Part shown: positions 17,486-24,916 of the stretch, piece after piece
Position numbering within the stretch: the stretch's first letter is position 1
How the letters are laid out: each line of letters starts with the position of its first letter
Program-made: the position numbers and the translations under genes
Assembly (NCBI RefSeq): GCF_023156535.1
Contig: NZ_JALNMH010000013.1
Location: 62,001 to 126,000, forward strand
DNA: 64,000 nt
Source: Pseudomarimonas salicorniae
GTDB taxonomy: Bacteria > Pseudomonadota > Gammaproteobacteria > Xanthomonadales > Xanthomonadaceae
Direction of reading: 5' to 3'
Notes under the pieces: generated by a model
Database searches by the model: none
The model's input: the letters and a program-made list of their open reading frames with translations, nothing else
Told to the model about the DNA's origin: nothing

Positions 17486-20400
17486 ATGTCGAGAACACTG
17501 GTTCTTTCGGCCGCCCTCGTGGCCTGTTTGGCGCCCGCTGCACTGTTGGCTGCCACGGTAGACGGAACGGTGTTCGCCGACCTCGACGGCGATGGCGTCT
17601 TCGACAGCGCAGGTGTGCAGGCCGAGCTCGGCATCGCCGGGGCGACGGTGCAGGCGCAGGATGAGCTGGGCAATACGACCAGCGTGACCACGGGCGCCAC
17701 CGGCGCCTACTCGGTGACGCTTCCAGGCAGCCAGCTCCGCATCGAGGTGACCCAGGGCGCACGCATCGAGCCCGCCCGCTCGAGCCTGGGCGCCGGCTCG
17801 CGGCCGAACGTCTTCTTCGTCAGCGGCAGCCAGTCGGGACGGCATGTCGGCTTTGCCGACCCGGGGCACTTCTGCCAGACCAGTCCCGAAGTCATCGCCA
17901 ACGTCTACTCGAACGGCAATCCGAATTCCGCCTCGGGCGCCTCCGGCGCCAACTCGTGGATGGTCCGGGCGCCCTTCTTCTTCAGCGACGACACAAGCAA
18001 TCCACCGAATGCGACGGTGGCCGTCGGCCGTGTGATGGGCTCGACCTGGGGCCTGGCCTACCAGCGCAGCACCGACTCGGTGTTTGCCGCCGCCTTCGCC
18101 AAACGCCACTCGGGCTTCGGCGTGGGGGATGGCGTGCCGGCCGTGGCCGATGGGGCCAATACCAACGAGTCCGGCGCGATCTACCGGGTTGCGAATCCGC
18201 TGGACGCTGCGCCGACCGTCTCCCTGCTGGTCGACCTGCAGGCCTTCGGCATCGATACCGGCAGCATCGACCGCACGGAGAACACCGCTACCTCCGAGCT
18301 CGAGGCGCCTGGCACCACGGCAACCGATCCGAACATCGACGCCGATGCCTTCGACAAGGTCGGCAAGGTGGGTCTGGGTGGACTTGCACTGTCCGATGAC
18401 GAGCGCACGCTCTGGACGGTCAACCTCAACGACCGCCGCCTTTACGAGATTCCGCTCACGGTCAGCGGGGCCAGCGTCAGCGCCAACGGCGCCGGGATCG
18501 TCGCTCATGACCTGCCGGCCAGTGGGGCCATGCCCACCTGCGCAAACGGGGTGTTCAGGCCCTTCGCGGTCAACTACCACCAGGGCTTTGTCTACGTCGG
18601 GGGCGTCTGCACCGCGGAAGGGGCCGGCGGCACGGCGGCCAACCTCAGTGCCCATATCCTGCGCCATGACCCGACCGGTGCCGACGGCAACTTCACCTCG
18701 TTCGCCAGCTTCAGCGACCTGACCTATACCCGCGGCGCGGCCTCGACCGACTCGCCCAACGATCCGACCAACAATTCCCCCGGCAGCCCGCTGTCGGTAT
18801 CGGGCAACTGGGGGCCGTGGATCGATGAATGGAGCGACATCGCCAATCCCGCGCCGGATGCGGGGCCGTTCGGCCAGACCATCGAGCCGCAGCCCATGCT
18901 CTCGGACCTCGAGTTCGACGTCGACGGCACCCTGGTCCTGTCCTTCATGGATCGCTTCGGCCACCAGTCGGGCAACGAGAACTACAGCCCACTGGCGGCG
19001 GACGGCGTTCCGCGCGAGGTCTACGAGGGCGTCTCGGCCGGCGATCTACTGCTGGCCTGCCTGAGCGGCGGCAGCTACACGCTGGAATCCGCGGGCGGCT
19101 GCCCGGGACGGACCTCGGACGGGGCCACCAATGGCCAGGGTCCGGGCGGCGGCGAATTCTTCTGGCATGACAAGTACCAGCAGAGCGGCGTCTATCCGCC
19201 CAATGCCACCCCCACCACCGGCGCCCACCGCGAGATCACCCTCGGTGGCGTGGCCATCCACTTCCCGCGGCGCGAAGCGATCGCCACGGTGTTCGATCCG
19301 CGCAATGCCTTCCGCGCGGCCGGCTGGCGGGTGCTCAATCTGGTCAACACCGCCGGGACCGGTACCAATGCCGGCGAGAACCTGCGCAGCGTAGAGATCT
19401 TCGGCCAGGATGCCGGGGGCGCCGAACCGGTGCGCTTCGGCAAGGCCGCAGGTATCGGCAACCTCGAGCTGATCTGTTCTCCGCCGGTGCTGGAGATCGG
19501 CAACCGGGTGTGGCTGGACACCGATCTCGACGGCATCCAGGACGCCGGCGAGCCCCCCGTCAGCGGGGTGACCCTCACGCTCTACCGCGGCGGCACGCAG
19601 ATTGGCGCAACCTCCACCGATGCCAACGGCGAGTGGTACTTTGCCGTCACCCAGAGCAGCACCCCGGATGCGAGCACCGGCGACAACGACGTCCGCCTCG
19701 CCAACCCGCATTTCTCCGACTACCAGGTCGCCATCGATCCGGCCAACTTCGCATCGGGCGGCGCGCTGTTCGGCATGACGCCCACCGCGCGGGACGCCGA
19801 CGGCGGTCCCAACGGTGATGCCCGCGATTCCGACGTGGCCAGCATCAACGTCGCCGGCATCGGCAACCGCCAGGGCATCAACTTCTCCGTGGGCGGGCCG
19901 GGTGGCAACTTCCACACCCTCGACATGGGCTTCGTGATGTCCGACCTCGGCGACCTGCCGGACAGCGGCGCCGGCGTCGGCGCCGGCAACTACGAAACCC
20001 TGCTCGCCAACGGCGGCCCGGTGCATCCGATCCTCGCCGGCCTGCGTCTTGGCAGCGTGGTCGATGATGAGGCCGACGGCGTCCCGAGCCTGGGCGCCGA
20101 CGGCGATGACCTCGCCGGCGCGCCGGATGACGAGGACGGCGTTGATGTCAGCGACCTCAGCCTAAGCGTCGGCAGCCCGGCCCTGATCGACATCACCGCC
20201 ACCAACACCACCGGCTCGGCGGCACGGGTCTGCGGCTTCATCGACTTCAACGGCGACGGTGATTTCCTCGACGCCGGCGAGTCGACCAGCGTCGCGGTGC
20301 CGGACGGCAGCAACGATGCGGCCCTGCTGCTGAACTTCGGGGTGGTGCCGGCCGGTTCGGCGAGCAACACCTATGCCCGCTTCCGGCTCAGCACCGATAC

Positions 20401-22576
20401 CGTGAGCGTGTGTTCGGCCAATGGCTCTGCGCCCGATGGTGAGGTCGAGGACTACCCGGTCTCCATCGCGACGCCGATTACCTTTGACTTCGGCGACCTG
20501 CCGGATCCCGCCGCGGGCACTGCGTCTGGCGACTATCCGACCCGACTTGCCGACGATGGCGCCCGCCACATCATCGTCGCCGGCCTGTTCATGGGTGCTG
20601 GCGTCGATGCCGAGGTTGACGGCGCACCGACCACGGCCGCCAACGGCGATGATCTTGCCGGCACGGACGACGAGGACGGCGTCACCGTCGCCGACCTGAA
20701 CCTCACCCAGGGCAGTCTCGCCAACATCCGGGTCACGGCGACCAACAGCACCGGCTCGGCGGCGCGGATCTGCGGGTTCGTCGACTTCAACGGCGACGGC
20801 GATTTCGCCGATGCCAACGAGACCCAGCAGGTGGCGGTGCCCAACGGCAGCGCCGGCACCATCTTCACCCTGGCCTTCGGAACGGTGCCCAGCGGCGCCG
20901 CGAGCAGTACCTATTCCCGCTTCCGCCTGAGCACCGCGGCCGTGGCCTGCAGCGCCACCGGCCAGGAGAACGACGGTGAGGTCGAGGACTACCCGGTCAG
21001 CATCATCGCGCCGGCCAGCTTCGACCTCGGCGACCTGCCGGATCCGGCGGCCGGGATCGGCAGCGGCAATTACCAGACGCGGATCGCCGACGGCGGTGCC
21101 CGCCACCCGATCGTCAGCGGCCTGCGAATGGGCGCCAGCGTGGATGCGGAGGCTGACGGGGCCCCCAACGTCGCCGCAAACGGCGACGACCTGGCCGGCA
21201 CGGACGACGAGGACGGCGTCGATGTCTCCGACCTCAGTCTGCGCGAGGGCGACAGCCCGGCGGTCGATGTCGTGGTCACCAACACCACGGGTTCCACCGC
21301 AAGGCTGTGCGGCTTCATCGACTACAACGGTGACGGCGATTTCCTCGACGCCGGAGAGACCGCCAGCACCACGATCCTCAGCGGCAACAGCAACCTCGGT
21401 GTGGTGTTGAACTTCGGAGTGGTGCCGACGGGTTCGGCGGCGAACAGCTACGCCCGCTTCCGCCTCAGCACCGACACCGCGGGCGCCTGCAGCGCGGTCG
21501 GTGACGCGACCGATGGCGAGGTCGAGGACTATCCGGTGGCCATCGCGCCGGTCCTGGTCGGCCTTGGCAACCTGGTCTGGGAAGACCTCGACAACAACGG
21601 CATCGCGGCGCCTTCCGAGCCGCGCATCGCCGGCGTCGCGGTCCGACTGTTCCGCGACGACGACGGCAACTGCGCCCCCGATGGCGCGGTGCTCGCCTCC
21701 ACCGCCACCGATGGCAGCGGCCTGTACGCGTTCACCGGCCTGACGCCGGGTGCCTACCTGGTCGAGATCGACCCCCCGGCCGGCTTCATCGGCAGCACCG
21801 GAAGCGGCTTCCCCTACCAGCCCAGCGGGCCCTACGAGCCGGCGCCCGACCCGGACAACGATGTCGACAACGACGACAACGGCACCCGGGTCGGCAACGT
21901 GATCCGCAGCTGCGGCATCACCCTGTCGGCCGGCGGCGAAGTCGCGGACGGCGATGCCGACGACAACAACAATCCGAGCGTCGACTTCGGCCTGCTGCGG
22001 CAGTTCGACCTGGCCCTGCGCAAGACCCTGGCTCCCGGGCAGCCGGAATTCATCCCGGACGGCGCTCCGGTGCGCTTCACCATCACCGTGTTCAATCAGG
22101 GTGAGCTGGTGGCCCGCAACATTCAGGTCACCGACTACATCCCGACGGGCATGGCCCTCGCCGACGCCGGCTGGACGGCGGGCAGCGGCAACACCGCGAC
22201 CCGGATTATTCCGGGGCCGCTCGCCCCGGGCCAGCAGACCGAGCTCACCATCACGCTCGACGTCACCGACAATGCCCTGACCAGCTTCGTCAATCGTGCC
22301 GAGATCAGCGATGCCACGGACGACATGGGCATTCGCCGGCGCGATATCGACTCGACACCGGACGGCGACGTCGACAACGATGGCACGCCGACCGACGATG
22401 CGATCGACAACCGGAACGCCGACGAGGACGACGCCGACTTCGCCTCGGTCCGGCGTGGCTCGCCGCCGCGTCCGCCGGTGACGGTACCGGGTCCGACCGG
22501 TGGCGTGCTGATCCTGCTGGGGCTGGCGATGGCCGCCGGCGGCTTCGCCCAGACCCGTCGCCGCTCGCGGCGCTGA
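17486..22576 (+). CDS. giant surface protein: SdrD-B-like, 3x GEVED, DUF11, membrane sorting tail
   Basis: 1,696 residues. Order: signal peptide (MSRTLVLSAALVACLAPAALLAA); SdrD-B-like domain (VDGTVFADLDGDGVFD); a roughly 550-residue region resembling a beta-propeller; a second SdrD-B-like domain (IGNRVWLDTDLDGIQDAGE); three GEVED modules, each starting D[LF]GDLPD and ending DGEVEDYPV; a third SdrD-B-like domain (LGNLVWEDLDNNGIA); DUF11 (RFTITVFNQGELVARNIQVTD); and a tail VPGPTGGVLILLGLAMAAGG followed by RRRSRR. That tail (Pro/Gly motif, one transmembrane helix, basic end) resembles IPTL/PEP-CTERM exosortase signals. Many Asp-rich loops should bind calcium. The ATG at 17486 has GGAGA before it. 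Probable role: adhesion or surface layer. Confidence 0.85.
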   Translation: MSRTLVLSAALVACLAPAALLAATVDGTVFADLDGDGVFDSAGVQAELGIAGATVQAQDELGNTTSVTTGATGAYSVTLPGSQLRIEVTQGARIEPARSSLGAGSRPNVFFVSGSQSGRHVGFADPGHFCQTSPEVIANVYSNGNPNSASGASGANSWMVRAPFFFSDDTSNPPNATVAVGRVMGSTWGLAYQRSTDSVFAAAFAKRHSGFGVGDGVPAVADGANTNESGAIYRVANPLDAAPTVSLLVDLQAFGIDTGSIDRTENTATSELEAPGTTATDPNIDADAFDKVGKVGLGGLALSDDERTLWTVNLNDRRLYEIPLTVSGASVSANGAGIVAHDLPASGAMPTCANGVFRPFAVNYHQGFVYVGGVCTAEGAGGTAANLSAHILRHDPTGADGNFTSFASFSDLTYTRGAASTDSPNDPTNNSPGSPLSVSGNWGPWIDEWSDIANPAPDAGPFGQTIEPQPMLSDLEFDVDGTLVLSFMDRFGHQSGNENYSPLAADGVPREVYEGVSAGDLLLACLSGGSYTLESAGGCPGRTSDGATNGQGPGGGEFFWHDKYQQSGVYPPNATPTTGAHREITLGGVAIHFPRREAIATVFDPRNAFRAAGWRVLNLVNTAGTGTNAGENLRSVEIFGQDAGGAEPVRFGKAAGIGNLELICSPPVLEIGNRVWLDTDLDGIQDAGEPPVSGVTLTLYRGGTQIGATSTDANGEWYFAVTQSSTPDASTGDNDVRLANPHFSDYQVAIDPANFASGGALFGMTPTARDADGGPNGDARDSDVASINVAGIGNRQGINFSVGGPGGNFHTLDMGFVMSDLGDLPDSGAGVGAGNYETLLANGGPVHPILAGLRLGSVVDDEADGVPSLGADGDDLAGAPDDEDGVDVSDLSLSVGSPALIDITATNTTGSAARVCGFIDFNGDGDFLDAGESTSVAVPDGSNDAALLLNFGVVPAGSASNTYARFRLSTDTVSVCSANGSAPDGEVEDYPVSIATPITFDFGDLPDPAAGTASGDYPTRLADDGARHIIVAGLFMGAGVDAEVDGAPTTAANGDDLAGTDDEDGVTVADLNLTQGSLANIRVTATNSTGSAARICGFVDFNGDGDFADANETQQVAVPNGSAGTIFTLAFGTVPSGAASSTYSRFRLSTAAVACSATGQENDGEVEDYPVSIIAPASFDLGDLPDPAAGIGSGNYQTRIADGGARHPIVSGLRMGASVDAEADGAPNVAANGDDLAGTDDEDGVDVSDLSLREGDSPAVDVVVTNTTGSTARLCGFIDYNGDGDFLDAGETASTTILSGNSNLGVVLNFGVVPTGSAANSYARFRLSTDTAGACSAVGDATDGEVEDYPVAIAPVLVGLGNLVWEDLDNNGIAAPSEPRIAGVAVRLFRDDDGNCAPDGAVLASTATDGSGLYAFTGLTPGAYLVEIDPPAGFIGSTGSGFPYQPSGPYEPAPDPDNDVDNDDNGTRVGNVIRSCGITLSAGGEVADGDADDNNNPSVDFGLLRQFDLALRKTLAPGQPEFIPDGAPVRFTITVFNQGELVARNIQVTDYIPTGMALADAGWTAGSGNTATRIIPGPLAPGQQTELTITLDVTDNALTSFVNRAEISDATDDMGIRRRDIDSTPDGDVDNDGTPTDDAIDNRNADEDDADFASVRRGSPPRPPVTVPGPTGGVLILLGLAMAAGGFAQTRRRSRR
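19943..21552 (+). repeat. three tandem GEVED modules inside the surface-protein gene
   Basis: Units begin at 19943, 20486 and 21023 (periods 543 and 537 bp). They share blocks such as GCCGGC...GACGAGGACGGCGT, TTC-AACGGCGACGG-GATTTC and GGTGAGGTCGAGGACTA(C/T)CC. They have diverged enough to be old duplications, but keep in-frame length. Confidence 0.85.
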
Positions 22577-22600
22577 CGGACACGCCGCGGCATCGGGGGT

Positions 22601-22640
22601 AACGCAGCGGGCGGGGCCGAAAGCCCGGCCCGCTGCGTTT
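22601..22640. terminator. probable bidirectional terminator between surface protein and ABC genes
   Basis: AACGCAGCGGGC (22601-22612) pairs with GCCCGCTGCGTT (22628-22639). After one G-G mismatch the stem continues for four more pairs around the loop CGAAA, and a short T-run (GTTT) follows. It lies in the convergent gap 22577-22767. Confidence 0.75.
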
Positions 22641-22767
22641 CAGGGCCTCGCCCGCGGCGGGGACTGCCCTGCGTTGGATGTGCGCTGAAGAATCGCGAGT
22701 GCGCCAGGAGCGCTGGCCCTGGCGGCCTTCCGATGGGGCCGCGGGGACAAGGCTCCGCGGCCAGCGC

Positions 22768-23523
22768 TCAGCCAGCATCAACCTCGACGGCGCTGCCGGA
22801 TTCAACGCGCAGGCAGGCGGCCACCGCGCCCAGCAGACCGCCCTCGGCGCTACGCAGCGCGCCCAGGGCCTCGCCCGACCAGTCCCTGCCGATTCGTCCG
22901 CCCTGCAGCAGGGCGACGCGGTCGGCGCGGCGCTCGGCCAGCTCAAGGGAATGCGTGCTGAGCAGCACGCTGACCCCGGCCTCCACCCGCTCGCGCAGCA
23001 CCTGCTGAAGAGTCCAGCTCGACGTCGGGTCGAGGCCGTTGAGCACCTCGTCGAGGACGATCAGCGGCGGATCCCCCATCAGCGCCTGAAGGGCAGCCAG
23101 TTTCTGTCGCGTGCCAAACGAGTACTCCGCAATCCGCCGGCCAAGCCAGGGGTCCAGCTGCAGCCGCTCGGCCAGCGCAAGGGCGCCGTCGAGATCTGCC
23201 GGGTGGCCTCGCAACTTCGCCAGGAGTTCCAGCGCCTGTCGTCCACTCAGCTCGGCGGGCAGCTGTTCGGGAGGCGGCGCGAAGCCCATCGCCCGGCGCG
23301 CAGCCAACGGGTCGCTGGCGACGCAGTGCCCACCAATGCGCACCTCGCCGGCCTCGTGCCGGTGCAGGCCGGCGATCACCTGAAGCAGGGTGCTCTTGCC
23401 GGTGCCGTTCGGACCGATCAGCGCCAGCCATTGGCCGCGGGGCAGCTGCAGGTCGATGTCATGGAGGACGGGGCGTCCGGGATAGCTGGCCCGCACCCCG
23501 TTCAGGACCAGCACCGGGTTCAT
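22768..23523 (-). CDS. ABC transporter ATP-binding subunit
   Basis: 251 residues. Walker A is GPNGTGKST and Walker B LIVLDEVLNGLDP, with the switch histidine in STHSLEL. The signature motif reads YSFGTRQKL instead of LSGGQ, as in NatA/ABC-2-type exporters. Its ATG overlaps the stop of the permease gene (ATGA), so the two are translationally coupled and presumably form one exporter. The substrate is unknown. The C-terminus extends about 30 residues past the usual end. Confidence 0.88.
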   Translation of the reverse strand: MNPVLVLNGVRASYPGRPVLHDIDLQLPRGQWLALIGPNGTGKSTLLQVIAGLHRHEAGEVRIGGHCVASDPLAARRAMGFAPPPEQLPAELSGRQALELLAKLRGHPADLDGALALAERLQLDPWLGRRIAEYSFGTRQKLAALQALMGDPPLIVLDEVLNGLDPTSSWTLQQVLRERVEAGVSVLLSTHSLELAERRADRVALLQGGRIGRDWSGEALGALRSAEGGLLGAVAACLRVESGSAVEVDAG

Positions 23524-24611
23524 CGAAGACTCCTTGAGAGCAGCACCCCGCACTGGATCGCCCAGAGCACAGGTAGCAGCGGGGGGACGGCCTGCAGGCA
23601 GGTGGCCAGGACGGCGATATGTAGCAGAAGGGCCAATGCCGCTCGCCGTGGGCGCCGACGTTCGGCAGCCTGCACCAGCAATTGCAGCACGGCGATCATG
23701 GCGCCTCCTGCGAGCAGGGCCCAGGCGGCCAGCGGGGCTCCCGCCCATGCAAACGCGCAGCCGACGGTGGTCGAGACCGCAACAAGCAGGGCAAGCGGCG
23801 GGGCCATCAGCGGTGGCAGCCATCGTCGGGGCGCTACGCCCTCGGCCGCGAGCCAACGTTCGGCCAGGCCGAATTGCGCCAGCATCCGTCGCCAGGCGCT
23901 GTGGGTGACTGCAGCCAGCAACATCAGCGCCGCTACCGCGATCATCTGGGCGGTGCCGCGCGGCAGCAGCAGCCAGACCAGAAACAACGGGGCCACGGCC
24001 GCAGGGGTGATGGCGCCGGCGGCGGCCTGCCGCTGCCAGGCCCAGGCGCTGCCCGTACCGCGCGGCGCCAGCACGCTGCCGCGGTGGCGCCGCGTGCGCA
24101 GTCCGGCCAGCAGTGGGCCGCGCTGCAGCCGCGGCTCGAGCGCGGCGGCGACCAGGGCAGCGAGCGCCGCGGTCACCAGCGCAGCGAACAGCGCGGGGAG
24201 GGGCGCCGCCAGCCAGGTCAAGGAAAGGGCCAGCAACAGCGCATGGACCGCAGCGCGCAGGACCAGCTGCACGCGCTGGTAGCCGCGGCGCTGCGCTTCG
24301 GCCACCGGTGCCGCAGCCAGCCAGTGACATCGCCAGCGCTGGCGGCGCGTGGACAGATGCCGGACCTGGTCGCCGAGGCAGGCCAGCCAGAGCGCGCCAA
24401 GCGAGGACTTCGGCCAGGCCAGCAGGACCACGAGCAGCGAATGGAGCATGTCCTGCTGAGCGGCGAGAACGGCCAGCAGCAGGCCGACGCCGGCCACTGT
24501 GGCCGCGCCGTGCAGCACGCTCTGCATCCGCTCGGCCCGCAACGCCTTCAGCCGGTTGTGCCAGATCAGCCGGAGTTCGTGCCAGAGCGGGTGGAAGGGC
24601 GTGTCGGACAT
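23520..24611 (-). CDS. ABC-2-like exporter permease
   Basis: 363 residues, rich in Leu/Ala, with about eight to ten hydrophobic segments. A cytoplasmic N-terminus (HPLWHELRLIWHNRLKALRAER) resembles the start of ABC-2 permeases. There is no periplasmic loop of note. It pairs by ATGA overlap with the ATPase gene. The ATG at 24611 (MSDTPFHPL) is chosen for the usual start of such proteins, but lacks a good ribosome site; an ATG 12 codons upstream (MELAPGEPVIAR) is possible. Divergent from the FG-GAP gene. Confidence 0.75.
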   Translation of the reverse strand: MSDTPFHPLWHELRLIWHNRLKALRAERMQSVLHGAATVAGVGLLLAVLAAQQDMLHSLLVVLLAWPKSSLGALWLACLGDQVRHLSTRRQRWRCHWLAAAPVAEAQRRGYQRVQLVLRAAVHALLLALSLTWLAAPLPALFAALVTAALAALVAAALEPRLQRGPLLAGLRTRRHRGSVLAPRGTGSAWAWQRQAAAGAITPAAVAPLFLVWLLLPRGTAQMIAVAALMLLAAVTHSAWRRMLAQFGLAERWLAAEGVAPRRWLPPLMAPPLALLVAVSTTVGCAFAWAGAPLAAWALLAGGAMIAVLQLLVQAAERRRPRRAALALLLHIAVLATCLQAVPPLLPVLWAIQCGVLLSRSLR

Positions 24612-24763
24612 GCGGGCAATGACCGGTTCTCCGGGCGCAAGTTCCATCCCGACCCATCGCCCGGCGGCCGAGCCCCCATCGGCGAGAGCGCCGGGTGGGG
24701 GCTTGCCTGGCGCAGGAGGGCAGGCTCGGCAGGACGCGCGACGGATCCCGCCGCCACAACACA

Positions 24764-24778
24764 TTGAGGTCCACTCAA
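24764..24778. promoter_or_regulatory. inverted repeat upstream of the sigma-54-type promoter
   Basis: TTGAG-GTCCA-CTCAA lies in the divergent gap, about 30 bp before the -24/-12 element at 24808. It may be an operator for either gene; nothing identifies the binding protein. Confidence 0.35.
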
Positions 24779-24807
24779 GGTTCCGACCTGAAACTGATCG
24801 GCATGTG

Positions 24808-24823
24808 TGGCAAGCTCCTTGCT
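24808..24823 (+). promoter_or_regulatory. sigma-54 (-24/-12) promoter for the FG-GAP protein
   Basis: TGGCAAG-CTCC-TTGCT differs from the TGGCACG-N4-TTGC[AT] consensus at one base and keeps the GG-N10-GC core. Transcription would start near 24833, upstream of the GTG start at 24917. The call is by eye. Confidence 0.65.
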
Positions 24824-24916
24824 TCATCGCCCACCTAGATCCCCGGCATGACTGCATGGCCCGCCCGGCTGGCGCGGCTGCAGACCCGGTCGGGATCGCT
24901 CGCACGGGAGAGACCC

